The translations under genes were made by a program, and so were the position numbers. Below are positions 17,755 through 27,118 of a DNA stretch of 64,000 bases, piece by piece. Position 1 is the first letter of the stretch. The number at the start of each line of letters is the position of its first letter. Source of the DNA: DATLLN01 sp963720885 (GTDB taxonomy: Bacteria > Actinomycetota > Thermoleophilia > Gaiellales > JAICJC01); assembly GCA_963720885.1 (NCBI GenBank), contig CAVRGW010000004.1, positions 434,001-498,000 of the forward strand. Reading direction: 5' to 3'. The notes beneath the pieces are model-generated. The model did not search any database. It had not been told where the DNA came from and worked only from the letters and a program-made list of their open reading frames with translations.

Positions 17755-18237
17755 TCAGGCTCTCGTGAGCCGCTCCTCGAGACGGTCGAGGAACGGCACC
17801 TGTGCCGCCTTCAACCGTCGCCGGGCCTCGTCCATCCCGAACCACTCGACCCGGTCGATCTCTGGGAACGACTGGATCCGGCCCGATCTCGGCGGCCACT
17901 CCATCTCATAGGTGTTGCTGTACGCGGCCGCCGGGTCGAGGGCTCCCTCGGCCGCCCAGCCGAGCACGCGCTTCCCCGACTTCTGACGGATCTCACCGAC
18001 CTCGAAGAACGGGCCGTCCGGCGGCGCGTGACCCGTTTCCTCCGCGAACTCCCGCAGCGCCACTGCCTGGGCCTCCTCCCCGGGCTCGATCTCTCCCTTC
18101 GGGATCGTCCAGTGGCCAAGATCCTTCTTTACCCAGAACGGTCCCCCCATGTGCGCCAACAGCACCTCGAGCTCGCCGTGGTCGCGGCGCCAGAGCAAGA
18201 TGCCCGCACTAACACGGCCGGACTTGTCGGACGTCAT
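17755..18237 (-). CDS. NUDIX hydrolase
   Basis: 160 aa from ATG 18237. A complete Nudix box is present: GEIEPG-E-EAQAVAL-RE-FA-EE-TG, matching Gx5Ex7REUxEExGU. The N-terminus SAGILLWRRDHGELEVLLAHMGG and the presence of KDLGHWTIPKGE resemble the diadenosine-polyphosphate/NUDIX group with W-containing loops. It hydrolyses a nucleoside diphosphate linked to some moiety; the substrate is not identifiable. Stand-alone gene. Confidence 0.92.
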   Translation of the reverse strand: MTSDKSGRVSAGILLWRRDHGELEVLLAHMGGPFWVKKDLGHWTIPKGEIEPGEEAQAVALREFAEETGHAPPDGPFFEVGEIRQKSGKRVLGWAAEGALDPAAAYSNTYEMEWPPRSGRIQSFPEIDRVEWFGMDEARRRLKAAQVPFLDRLEERLTRA

Positions 18238-18338
18238 CCTGCGACCATAGCGCCCGGGAGCGGGCGGGCTCCCAAGACCGCTTGGTTGAGCGATGTGCCC
18301 GAGGACCCTGAGCGCCGCGTGACCATCACCCCGAACCT

Positions 18339-18553
18339 CTACCCACTGCTCGGACTGCGGGTACCGAGCGGCTCCCGCGGGTAGCGCCCAGCCAGGGTAC
18401 GCAGACGAGCCACAAGCTCGGCGAAGTCGAATGGCTTCGTCAGGTAGTCGTCGCCGCCGGCTGCGAATCCCGACAGCCGATCCGGCAGGGCATCGCGCGC
18501 GGTCAGGAACACGACGGGCGTCGTCACCCCGCGTGCCCTGACGGCCTGGCATG
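18339..18553 (-). pseudogene. Response-regulator receiver fragment
   Basis: Only the second half of a receiver domain remains: TTPVVFLTARDALPDRLSGF, then GGDDYLTKPFDFAELVARLR with the conserved Lys-Pro, and a stop soon after. The phospho-acceptor half and the DNA-binding domain are missing. Its 5' edge abuts a permease fragment on the opposite strand at about 18553, marking a deletion or inversion junction. Confidence 0.75.
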
Positions 18554-18906
18554 TCGACACGAGCTTCGGTGCGCCAGGTGTGGCACGCGCGGTGTTCGGC
18601 GCGGGCCTGTATCTGACCGTGGTCGGCCTGCTCGGCGTGTCGCTGGGCACGCTCGTCCGCAACACGGCCGGCGGCATCGGCGCGCTTGCCGGGATCATGT
18701 TCGTGCTGCCCGGCGTCGCGGCGATCCTGCCCCACTGGGGTGACACGATCGACCCGTATCTGCCGTCCAGCGCCGGCGGGCAGATCATGGCGTGGCATCC
18801 CGATCCGGCCGGGCTTGCTCCGTGGACGGGGTTCGCCCTGTTCCTCGGGTGCACGCTTGCAACGCTCGTGGTCGCCGCGATTCTGCTCGTCCGCCGCGAC
18901 ACGTAG
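18554..18906 (+). pseudogene. ABC-2-type permease C-terminal fragment
   Basis: About 115 codons encode the last three TM helices of an ABC transporter permease: VFGAGLYLTVVGLLGVSLGT, GGIGALAGIMFVLPGVAAIL, then WTGFALFLGCTLATLVVAAIL and the terminal LLVRRDT. The pattern (serine-rich loop SSAGGQ between helices) is typical of actinobacterial ABC-2 permeases encoded after an ATPase. No start or ATPase gene is present, and the 5' end runs straight into the receiver fragment. Probably non-functional. Confidence 0.75.
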
Positions 18907-18966
18907 CCGTTCGCCTCCCGCCCGGTTACCTCCGGTTGGTCAGGCGGCGTTCAGGGCGCGCAGACC

Positions 18967-19965
18967 ATGCTGACGGCAATGGGCCGGCGAGGTTTCAGCT
19001 GGTGGCTGCTGCTCACAATTGCGGCGGGCGTCGGATTGCTGGCCTGGGCGGGCATCGGTCGCGACGCACCGCGGCCCCAGCAGCATCCTCAGGTCGTGGC
19101 GCCACAGCTCCCACCGCCGACTCCGCAGCCGGCGACTGCCTGGAAGCTCGTGACCCGACCGGCCGGGACTCTTGCCCAGCCGGTCCAGGACACGGCTGCC
19201 ACCTACGTCGGCGGCCGCGGCACGATGTTGATCGGCGGGCTGACCGCGACGGACACCTCGACGGGCGACATCAGGCGACTGGCCGGCCGGCGCGACCACC
19301 TGATCGGTGCACTCACTCCGGGACGTCACGACGCGGCCGCCGTGACTCTGAACGGCACTCCCTACATCCTCGGTGGCGGCGACGGAAGCCACCAGCTCGA
19401 CGAGATCCTGCGCGTCGACCCCGCGACCGGGCGCACCTCGCCGGCGGGCCGCCTGCCGGCGCCGAGCTCTGATCACGCGGCCGCCGTGATCGGCGACACG
19501 GCGTACGTCGTCGGCGGGTTCACCGGGTCACACTGGCTGGACACGATCGTCACGTGGAGCCCGGGAAGCGGCGGCCGGGTCGTCGCGCACCTTCCGACGC
19601 CGGTTCGATACGCGGCGGTCACGAGCGTCGGCGCCAGCGTCTTCATCGCCGGCGGCTCGAAGCCCGACGGAACGGCGAGCGATGCGGTCTTCGAGTACAC
19701 GCCGGGTTCAAACCGTGTCGTTCGCCTGGGCCGCCTACCCGCACCGACGACCCACGCAGCGGCCGTGGCGTACGGCGGGCTCGCGCTGATCGTCGGCGGA
19801 AGGGGCGCCGCACTGGGCAGCCTGTCCAGCCGGATCGTCGGGATCGACAGCAGCACCGGGCGGATCCACACCGTCGGCCGGCTCGGCCGACCGCTCTCCG
19901 ACGCCGCCGCGGTTTCGGCCAACGACCGGATCCTGCTCATCGGCGGACGCAGCCCACGGGGCACT
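18967..19965 (+). pseudogene. Secreted double beta-propeller protein, N-terminal (Kelch-like) half, frameshifted
   Basis: The ATG at 18967 opens a signal anchor (SWWLLLTIAAGVGLLAWAG), then a Pro/Gln-rich linker and about six Kelch-type blades, each with HAAAV...AYVVGG motifs (e.g. RHDAAAVTLNGTPYILGGGD, DHAAAVIGDTAYVVGGF, THAAAVAYGGLALIVGG). After IGGRSP at about 19955 the frame is lost. The expected continuation LGNGVLELRKVTA lies in the +1 frame, where the second half (19976-21016) follows without a break. I read this as one gene with a single-base indel, or a sequencing error. Confidence 0.75.
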
Positions 19966-19975
19966 CGGCAACGGC

Positions 19976-21016
19976 GTGCTCGAGCTGCGCAAGGTCACCG
20001 CGCGCGCTCCGAACCGCACGAACGTCTACGCCGCCGACGGCGCGGGAATGCTGACAGGCCCGGCCCGAAGCGCACGGCCGCTGATCTACGTCCCCAACTC
20101 GGGAAGCAACACCGTCGAGGAGATCGACCCGCGCACCCGGCGGATCGTGCGCCAGTTCGCGGTGCCGGCCGAGCCGCAGCACGTCGTGCCCTCCTGGGAT
20201 CTGCGGACGCTGTACGTGACCAGCGACCTGGGGAACGCGGTGACGCCCATCGACCCACGCACGGGACGGCCTCGGGCGCCGATCGCGGTGCCCGACCCGT
20301 ACAACCTCTATTTCACCCCGGACGGCCGGTCGGCGATCGTCGTCGCCGAGCGGCTCCACCGCCTCGACTTCCGCAATCCACGGACGTTCCGTTTGCAGCG
20401 CTCCGTTGCCGTGCCGTGCTCCGGCGTCGATCACATCGACTTCTCGGCGAGCGGGCGGTACCTGCTGGCGACGTGCGAGTTCTCCGGGCAGGTGATCAAG
20501 GTCGGGCTCGACCCACCCCGCATGCTGGCGACGATCACCCTTCCCGACGGGCAGGGAGGCATGCCGCAGGACATCAAGCTCTCACCCGACGGAAGGCTGT
20601 TCTACGTCGCGGACATGATGGCCAACGGCCTGTGGACGATCGACGGCGACCGCATGAAGGTCACCGGATTTATTCCGACGGGTACCGGCGTGCACGGTCT
20701 CTACCCGAGCCGCGACGCGCACTACCTGTACGCAATCAACCGCGGCGCCGGCTCGGTGTCGGTGATCAGCTTCCGCACGCGCCGGGTCGTGTCGACGTGG
20801 CATCTCCCCGGCGGGGGCAGCCCCGACATGGGGGGCGTGTCGGCGGACGGCAGGACGCTCTGGGTCTCCGGTCGGTACAACGCCGAGGTGTACGAGATCA
20901 GCACGCGGAACGGCCGATTGCTCGCACGCATCCCCGTCGGCGTCGGTCCCCATGGTGTCTGTGTGTGGCCCCAGCCCGGACGCTACTCGCTGGGCCACAC
21001 CGGTATCCTCCGCTGA
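19976..21016 (+). pseudogene. Secreted double beta-propeller protein, C-terminal (YVTN/YncE-like) half
   Basis: About 346 codons of a second propeller: PLIYVPNSGSNTVEEIDPRT, RTLYVTSDLGNAVTPIDPRT, HYLYAINRGAGSVSVISFRT, and RTLWVSGRYNAEVYEIST, the YVTN signature of surface propellers (also cytochrome-D1-like). It lacks its own signal peptide and ribosome-binding site, which supports its being the distal half of the 18967 gene. If translated alone it would stay in the cytoplasm. Confidence 0.8.
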
Positions 21017-21040
21017 CGCGGTTCACTCCTCGCGGAGGAG

Positions 21041-21080
21041 CGCACCGAGGTCGAACCTGCGACCTTGGGAGTAAGAGCCT
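21041..21080 (-). repeat. tRNA-like 3' fragment (unassigned)
   Basis: Minus-strand sequence contains a possible anticodon loop CTCTTAC, the spacer CCAAGGTC and a T-arm-like GCAGGTTCGACCTCGG, but arms pair poorly and no acceptor partner is found. It resembles the 3' half of a tRNA, perhaps Lys-like by loop. Weak evidence. Confidence 0.35.
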
Positions 21081-21397
21081 GGGGACGGCCATGTGCACCA
21101 GTGTCGGCCCGTACCGCCCTTTGCTCGGGATGACGGGTAGTCCACCCGAACGCGCACCGGGTAGATGCGCGTCGTGCGGTGCCGTGTTCGACCGTTCGTG
21201 AGCACGTTGTGAGCAGTGCCAGTGGGCCACTTGCCCGGCCGATCTACTCGCCGAAGCGAGCCCTCTGTCTGCGTGCCTCGGTCAGACGTCTTTGTCACGC
21301 CCGTTACTTACTGCACGAGTCCCCATGGCGCAGTACGCTTGGCGTGACCCTGAGTCGAACGAGGCCCGGGGGTGAGCTCCAACCGAAGGGGGTTTCA

Positions 21398-22504
21398 GTG
21401 CGACTTCGAGCAGCAGTAGCATGTGCCGCGGCCGCGGTATCCTGCGTGGCCGCGGGTGGAGGCGTGGCGTCCGCCGGTGGGCCACCGCCGGCGCACATGA
21501 CCACGATCGTCTCGGGTCTCGACAATCCGCGTGACCTGACGTTCACGAGCGACGGCAAGCTGTACGTCGCCGAGGCCGGGCACGGCGGAACGCTGTGCCT
21601 CGACCCGAGCGATTGCGCCGGCTTCACCAGCAAGATCAGCCGGGTGTGGATCAGCCAGCACAAGGTGCAGCGCGTCGTCACCGGGCTGTTCTCGATCGCC
21701 GGCAAGGACGGCAGCGGTGCGACCGGCGTTGACGGCATCTCGGCCGTCGGGGCGAACTCGATTCACGGGATCATGACCGGCGCTCCGCAGTTCATCCCGC
21801 CGAGCGGCGTTCCCGCCGACTTCGCCGCAATGGCAAAGAACCAGCTCGGCCGCGTCGTGATCGCCTCGACCAACGGCTCGCGCAGCTTCGGCGGCAACGT
21901 CGGCAGCCGCAGCTTCATCTGGACGAGCAACCACCAGAACCTCGTGCCCGGGCAGTTCCCGGACGCGAACCCGTACGGGATCCTCGCCGGCAGCTCGACC
22001 GACTGGGTCGTCGACGCCGGCGCGAACACGATCAACAAGGTCACGGGCGGCCGTGTCCAGGTCGTGAAGTTCATCCCGAATCCGACTGCGTCCGACGCGG
22101 TGCCGACGTGCGTCGACCGCGGGCCCGACGGGGCGCTCTACATCGGCGAGCTCACCGGCGGTGGCAACCCGCCGGGCTCGGCATCCGTGTGGCGGTTCGT
22201 GCCGTCGACCGGCCAGCTCACCAAGTGGGCGACCGGCTTGACGACGATCACCGGCTGCGGGTTCGGCCGCCACGGCGCGTTCTACGCGACCGAGTTCTCG
22301 ACGAAGGGGCTCGACAACGCCACGCCGGGCACCGGCGCGGTCGTTCGGGTGCCCGCGCACAGCAGCCATCCGATCACCGTGATCGGCGGGCTCAGCTTCC
22401 CCGGTGGCTTCGCCGCCGGACCGGACGGCTCGATCTACGTCTCCAACTGGAGCGTCGCGCCGTCCACGCAGCACGTCGGTTCCGTGGTGCGCATCACGCA
22501 ATAA
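21398..22504 (+). CDS. ScyD/ScyE-family secreted beta-propeller protein
   Basis: 368 aa. GTG 21398 follows GAAGGGGG and opens a signal peptide (RAAVACAAAAVSCVAAGG). The family signature 'ivsGLdNPRdLtFtsDGkLYVAEAGhGG' is present (SGLDNPRDLTFTSDGKLYVA), followed by CLDPSDCAGFTSKISRV and propeller repeats such as YGILAGSSTDWVVDAGANTI and VDRGPDGALYIGELTGG. The family is named for cyanobacterial scytonemin-cluster proteins, but in actinobacteria its members are uncharacterised exported proteins. No cluster neighbours are present. Confidence 0.85.
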   Translation: MRLRAAVACAAAAVSCVAAGGGVASAGGPPPAHMTTIVSGLDNPRDLTFTSDGKLYVAEAGHGGTLCLDPSDCAGFTSKISRVWISQHKVQRVVTGLFSIAGKDGSGATGVDGISAVGANSIHGIMTGAPQFIPPSGVPADFAAMAKNQLGRVVIASTNGSRSFGGNVGSRSFIWTSNHQNLVPGQFPDANPYGILAGSSTDWVVDAGANTINKVTGGRVQVVKFIPNPTASDAVPTCVDRGPDGALYIGELTGGGNPPGSASVWRFVPSTGQLTKWATGLTTITGCGFGRHGAFYATEFSTKGLDNATPGTGAVVRVPAHSSHPITVIGGLSFPGGFAAGPDGSIYVSNWSVAPSTQHVGSVVRITQ

Positions 22505-23585
22505 CAGCTCGGCTCACCCGATGGTGCGTTGGGTGCCTCAGACCTCACGGGAGGCGATGTCAAGGAAGACGCAAGGAGAGGGGCGGCGTAGGCACGGTTG
22601 CCGCCGCCTCTCTCCTGCACATGGCCGTTCGAGCCGATTGCGCCTCGTCGTCAACAATCAGATGCCGGATCGGAACTCTGACGAGGCGCTTACTCGGCGA
22701 TGCGCTCGGATAGCCGCCTCCCCGGCGAGGACGGCGCTGGCACGTGGTGCTGCTAACCGTGCGCAAGGCAGAAAGATCTGCAAATCGCAGGGTGCACCAC
22801 AAACGCACTACAGGAACGGCCACGAGGTCGGGAGCGCGAAGCTGATCCCGGCGTCGATGCCGGCCCGATGCTTGTTCTCCCGTCGCCATAGCGGCTGCTT
22901 CTCGCCCACAACGCCGATCCGACGCCTGGCGGGTGGAAAGATTGACGACCGCCGCTTCGCGCTCCCTCTGGGCACGGCTCGTCGGCTTGTCCGCTGGAAG
23001 CGGAGGCAGAGTACGAGGGACGAATCGTGCTCTCTTCGGCGTTTCCGGCCTTCGAAAACGACGTGGTTCAGCGATGCGCCCGGCACGATTCGAACGTGCG
23101 GCCTCTGCCTCCGTGTTGCCCGTGACACCTTCACGGTGCGCGTCGGCGGTTCCTACGCCGGAGCGCCCGATCCTCGTTTCACCGAAACGGGTGGTCGCCG
23201 GCCGCGCAGTTGCCAGAGTGCTCTGTTCTCGCCATCATCGCTGCCGGTTTCCGCTCCCGTGCGCTGGGTCGAAGTGAACCGACGGGTTTGGACGCCTCGA
23301 TGCCAGGGAACCAACCGAGTAATGATCGTAGTACGATCTAATCCGGATAGCGACGTGCAAAGCCGCACGACGTGTGGACACCGTGGTGATTGGGCCGGAT
23401 GTCCACGTGAGCGCGAGCGCAGCGCGTCTATTGAGCGACTCGGTCTCGGGATTCGCTGTGGCCAGGGTCGCGGTCGTGCTTCGGAGCGGCGCGTTCCCAA
23501 GATCAAGGCGTAGTGCGCTGGCCGGTTCGGCTTGCGGGCGCTCGAGCGAGATCTGTGGTCGCAAATTCGTGGAGGTGGGAGGGCA
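22505..23585. other. Long gene-free stretch with small-gene copy B, tRNA fragment and palindrome
   Basis: About 1.08 kb. Open frames across it shift composition and match nothing. It contains the decayed small-gene copy (22945-23042), the tRNA-Arg half (23074-23113), and a perfect palindrome GATCGTA-G-TACGATC at 23324-23338 that also contains a TACGAT -10 box. This last may be a promoter for the downstream operon, 250 bases before the first gene. Confidence 0.6.
22945..23113 (-). repeat. tRNA-Arg 3'-half (copy 4) followed by decayed small gene copy B
   Basis: Read on the minus strand, 23113-23074 is the anticodon-to-3'-end half of tRNA-Arg with the T-arm intact (GCACGTTCGAATCGTGCC). After 31 bases comes a frame beginning ACG-CCG-AAG that encodes PKRARFVPRTLPPLPADKPT then RAQREREAA, clearly the same small protein as 61804-62007, with ACG in place of ATG and loss of similarity after REREAA. 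Confidence 0.8.
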
Positions 23586-25374
23586 ATGTCTGAGAACGTC
23601 GCTGATTTTCTGTTGGGTCGCCTGCGTGAGTGGGGTGTCGGTCGTATTTACGGTTTTCCTGGTGATGGCATTAACGCGATCTTGGGTGCGTTTGGTCGTG
23701 CTGGGAACGATCCCGAGCTGATCCAGGTTCGGCATGAGGAGATGGCCGCGTTCATGGCATGCGCCCACGCCAAGTTCACGGGCGAGGTGGGGGTGTGCAT
23801 CGCCACCTCGGGGCCGGGCGCGATTCACCTCTTGAACGGTCTGTATGACGCGAAGCTGGATCACCAGCCGGTGGTTGCGATTGTCGGCCAGCAGGCGCTG
23901 AGCTCGCTTGGCGGTAGCTTCCAGCAGGAGGTCGATCTGACAACCTTGTTCAAGGACGTCGCCCACGAATATGTCGAGATGGCGTCGGAGCCTTCCCAGG
24001 TACGTCACTTGGTCGACCGGGCCATTCGGATCGCGACGGACCAGCGCACGGTTACCTGCGTGATCATCCCGAACGATGTCGCGTCGATGGACGCGGTTCC
24101 CGTCCCTGCGCATGCGCACGGCACGATTCATTCCTCGTTGGGGTATTCGTCTCCGGTGGTGGTTCCCTCGGATCTGGATCTTCGTCGCGCTGCCGAGATC
24201 CTGAACGCGGGCGAGAAGGTGGCGATGCTGGTCGGAGCTGGCGCGCTCGGTGCCACCGATGAGGTGATCGAGGTTGCGGATCTGCTCGGTGCCGGCGTGG
24301 CCAAGGCGTTGTTGGGCAAGGCTGCGTTGCCCGATGACCTGCCTTGGGTGACCGGGTCGATCGGACTGCTGGGCACGAAGCCGAGCTCCGACATGATGGC
24401 GGACTGCGACACGCTGCTGATGGTCGGGTCGAGCTTTCCCTACTCGGAGTTCTTGCCGGAGGAGGGGAAGGCGCGGGGAGTGCAGATCGACATCGATGGT
24501 CGGATGATCGGGATCCGCTATCCGATGGAGATGCAACTTGTCGGCGACTCCCGACAGACGTTGCGGGAGCTCGTCCCGTTGCTCGAGCGCAAGCCGGATC
24601 GATCGTGGCGGGAGGGCATTGAGGCAGGGGTTGGGAGATGGTGGAAGTTGATGGAGGAGCGCGCGCTGTTGGATGCCGATCCGATCAATCCACAGCGTCT
24701 GTTCTTCGAGTTGTCGAAGCGTCTGCCGGACGGAGCGATCCTGACCTCCGACTCGGGTTCGTCGGCTGACTGGTACGCGCGAGACGTGCGGCTTCGCCGG
24801 GGGATGATGGCGTCCCTGTCGGGAAACCTGGCGACGATGGGCCCGGGCGTGCCGTATGCGATTGGCGCGAAGTTCGCCCATCCCGACCGCGTTGTGATCG
24901 CGCTGGTCGGCGATGGAGCGATGCAGATGAACGGCCTGGCCGAGCTGATCACGATTGGCAAGTACTGGGAGCGGTGGATCGATCCCCGGCTGATCGTCCT
25001 GGTGTTGAACAACCGCGATCTCAACCAGGTGACCTGGGAGCAGCGAGCGATGGAGAGCGATCCTCGCTTTGACGCTTCCCAGAGCATCCCGGACTTCCCG
25101 TACGCCCAGTACGCTGAGTTGATTGGCCTTCGCGGCATCCGGGTGGACACCCCCGACGCGGTCGGGCGCGGCGTGGGACGAGGCGCTTGCGGCCGATCGG
25201 CCGGTGGTGCTTGAGGCCGTCACCGACCCGGCTGTGCCGCCGCTTCCGCCGCACATCACCTTCGAGCAGGCGAGCCATTTCGCACAGGCCATCGCGCGAG
25301 GCGACTCGGGGCGTCGCGGCATCATCGTCGAGTCCTTCAAGCAGAAGATCGAAGAGTTCGTGCCGGGCCGCTGA
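23586..25374 (+). pseudogene. Thiamine-pyrophosphate oxidase (pyruvate oxidase-like), one frameshift
   Basis: About 595 codons once a single frameshift near 25162 is bridged (PDAVG, then AAWDEALAADRPVVLEA in the next frame). ATG 23586 follows GGGAGG. The N-terminal PYR domain has GFPGDGINAILG and the catalytic Glu in RHEEMAAF; the central domain has VGAGALG; the C-terminal PP domain has the TPP/Mg motif GDGAMQMNG...LNN. Length and motifs fit PoxB-type enzymes (pyruvate to acetate plus CO2) or related carboligases. It leads the carbohydrate-oxidation run. The extra base lies in GGTCGGGCGCGG and could also be a sequencing error. Confidence 0.85.
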
Positions 25375-25487
25375 TGCCTAGACTCGTGCACCATCAGGTG
25401 AGGGCGCTGCGCCTCGCGCTGAACGACGTGCCTGAGCCTGTCACGGCATTCCGCCACGGCGCCGGCGCCGACCGAGGGGCGCGCTAG
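25374..25487 (+). CDS. 37-codon ORF exactly bridging two genes
   Basis: The ATG overlaps the TPP-oxidase stop (TGATG) and its stop overlaps the next GTG start (TAGTG). It encodes a short basic peptide beginning MPRLVHHQVRALRLAL. No homology is recognised. The perfect double overlap suggests a coupling peptide or a genuinely tiny gene, but it could be chance in a tightly packed operon. Confidence 0.35.
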   Translation: MPRLVHHQVRALRLALNDVPEPVTAFRHGAGADRGAR

Positions 25488-26593
25488 TGGCGACCCTCGT
25501 CAAGCAGGACGTCGGGATCGAGCGCCTGGAGGTCTCCACGTACACGGTGCCGACGGATCGTCCCGAGTCGGACGGAACCGCCAAGTGGGATGCGACGACG
25601 CTGGTTCTGGTTCAGGCACATGGCGGTGATGAGACCGGGCTGGGGTACACCTATGGCGACGTGGCCAGCGGCGCCGTCGTCCGGTCGGTTCTCGCGGACG
25701 TGGTCGAGGGCCGTGATGCGATGTCGGTAACATCGACCTGGGAAGCGATGGCGCGGACCTGTCGCAACCTGGGCCGTCCCGGGGTGGCGTCGATGGCGAT
25801 CGCCGCGGTCGACACGGCGCTTTGGGACTTGAAGGCGCGACTGCTCGGCCTGCCGCTCGCGACGCTGCTTGACGCCTCGCGGGCGGAGGTGCCGATCTAT
25901 GGGAGTGGCGGGTTCACCTCCTATTCGAACGAGCAACTGGCATCGCAGCTGGGCGGCTGGGTGGAGCGGGGCATCCCCCGGGTGAAGATGAAGGTTGGCC
26001 GCTCGCCGGATCGCGACGTTGAGCGGGTCAGGGCTGCTCGCGAGGCGATCGGACCAGACACGGAACTGTTTGTCGATGCCAACGGCGCCCTGTCGCGGAA
26101 ACAGGCCCTGTTCTATGCGGAGCGGTTCGCCGAGCATGACGTCCACTGGTTTGAGGAGCCCGTCTCCTCCGACGATCTGGAAGGGCTGCGACTGCTCAGG
26201 GACAGGGTGCCGGCCGGGATGGAGATCGCGGCCGGCGAGTACGGCTACACGCTGCCCTACTTCGAACACATGCTGGCCGCCGGCGCCGTCGACTGCCTGC
26301 AGGCCGACGCCACTCGCTGTGAGGGCATCTCCGGCTTTCTTCGGGTGGCAGCGCTTTGCCAAGCGCGCTCGCTCGAGCTCTCCGCGCACTGTGGCCCGTC
26401 GATTCACGCCCATCCTTGTTGTGCGATCGGGCCGCTGCGTCATCTCGAGTACTTCCACGACCACGCTCGCGTCGAGGCGTTGTTGTTCGACGGGACGCTC
26501 GAGCCGACCGACGGACTGCTTCGGCCCGACTTCACCCGGCCGGGGAACGGTTTAGAACTCAAACACGCCAACGCCGAGCCCTACGCCGCCTAG
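25487..26593 (+). CDS. Enolase-superfamily enzyme (mandelate racemase/sugar acid dehydratase type)
   Basis: 368 aa from GTG 25487. The capping domain is followed by the (beta/alpha)7 barrel with catalytic Lys pair RVKMKVG (KxK), metal ligands Asp in FVDANG, Glu in WFEEPV and Glu in AAGEYGY, and a late His in SAHCGPS. This is the mandelate racemase/muconate-cycloisomerase group, many of which dehydrate aldonic acids such as gluconate or galactonate. In this operon, beside gluconate-dehydrogenase subunits, a sugar-acid dehydratase or racemase is the likely role (inference). Confidence 0.88.
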   Translation: MATLVKQDVGIERLEVSTYTVPTDRPESDGTAKWDATTLVLVQAHGGDETGLGYTYGDVASGAVVRSVLADVVEGRDAMSVTSTWEAMARTCRNLGRPGVASMAIAAVDTALWDLKARLLGLPLATLLDASRAEVPIYGSGGFTSYSNEQLASQLGGWVERGIPRVKMKVGRSPDRDVERVRAAREAIGPDTELFVDANGALSRKQALFYAERFAEHDVHWFEEPVSSDDLEGLRLLRDRVPAGMEIAAGEYGYTLPYFEHMLAAGAVDCLQADATRCEGISGFLRVAALCQARSLELSAHCGPSIHAHPCCAIGPLRHLEYFHDHARVEALLFDGTLEPTDGLLRPDFTRPGNGLELKHANAEPYAA

Positions 26594-26603
26594 GAGGAAC
26601 CCG

Positions 26604-27113
26604 ATGACCATGATGAAACTCACCACGCACCGGTCCAGAGCGGGCCTGCGTGCGCGCGTGCTGGCGCCCCAGCGTCGCGGGCCCTTGCGCGGAGGCCGGT
26701 GGTTGCTCGGGAACCTGCGGGCGGGACGGATGCAGAAGACGCTGGGTACTGCAGTCGCCCTGAGCGCGCCGCCTCTGGCGTTTGAGATCTACCTGGAGCA
26801 CTACAAGGGCTCGTTCGGCGACAAGTGGATGTGGACGCCGATCGTCCTGACCCCGCCGTTGGCGGCTGCGGGTGTTGCCGCGATTTTCTCCGAGCGAGTT
26901 GCGCGAACCGCGCTACCGGCGCTCTCCGCGCTGTATCTCGCTGACGGGTTGATCGGGGTGTGGACGCACGTGCAGGGCGTCCGCAAGAAGCCGGGCGGGC
27001 TCGAGAACCCGACCTACAACCTGGTCATGGGGCCGCCGCTCCTGGCGCCCGGATCGCTGGTGTTGGTGGGCGCGTTCGGCCTGCTCTCGCCGCTGATGGC
27101 ACGGGAGCGGTAG
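26604..27113 (+). CDS. Membrane protein of unknown function
   Basis: 169 aa from ATG 26604 with a strong AGGAGG 6 bases upstream. After a basic N-terminus there are about four hydrophobic segments (LGTAVALSAPPLAFEI, IVLTPPLAAAGVAAIF, LPALSALYLADGLIGV, LAPGSLVLVGAFGLLSPL). Similar short membrane proteins accompany GMC/gluconate-dehydrogenase operons in actinobacteria; it might act as a membrane anchor or electron-transfer partner, though it shows no haem-ligand pattern. Unrecognised family. Confidence 0.75.
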   Translation: MTMMKLTTHRSRAGLRARVLAPQRRGPLRGGRWLLGNLRAGRMQKTLGTAVALSAPPLAFEIYLEHYKGSFGDKWMWTPIVLTPPLAAAGVAAIFSERVARTALPALSALYLADGLIGVWTHVQGVRKKPGGLENPTYNLVMGPPLLAPGSLVLVGAFGLLSPLMARER

Positions 27114-27118
27114 CGGCT

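Noticed and set aside
22404..23513. 369-codon frame across 22.4-23.5 kb
   Set aside because: It runs through the end of the ScyD gene, the tRNA fragment and the repeat; composition changes and no domain.
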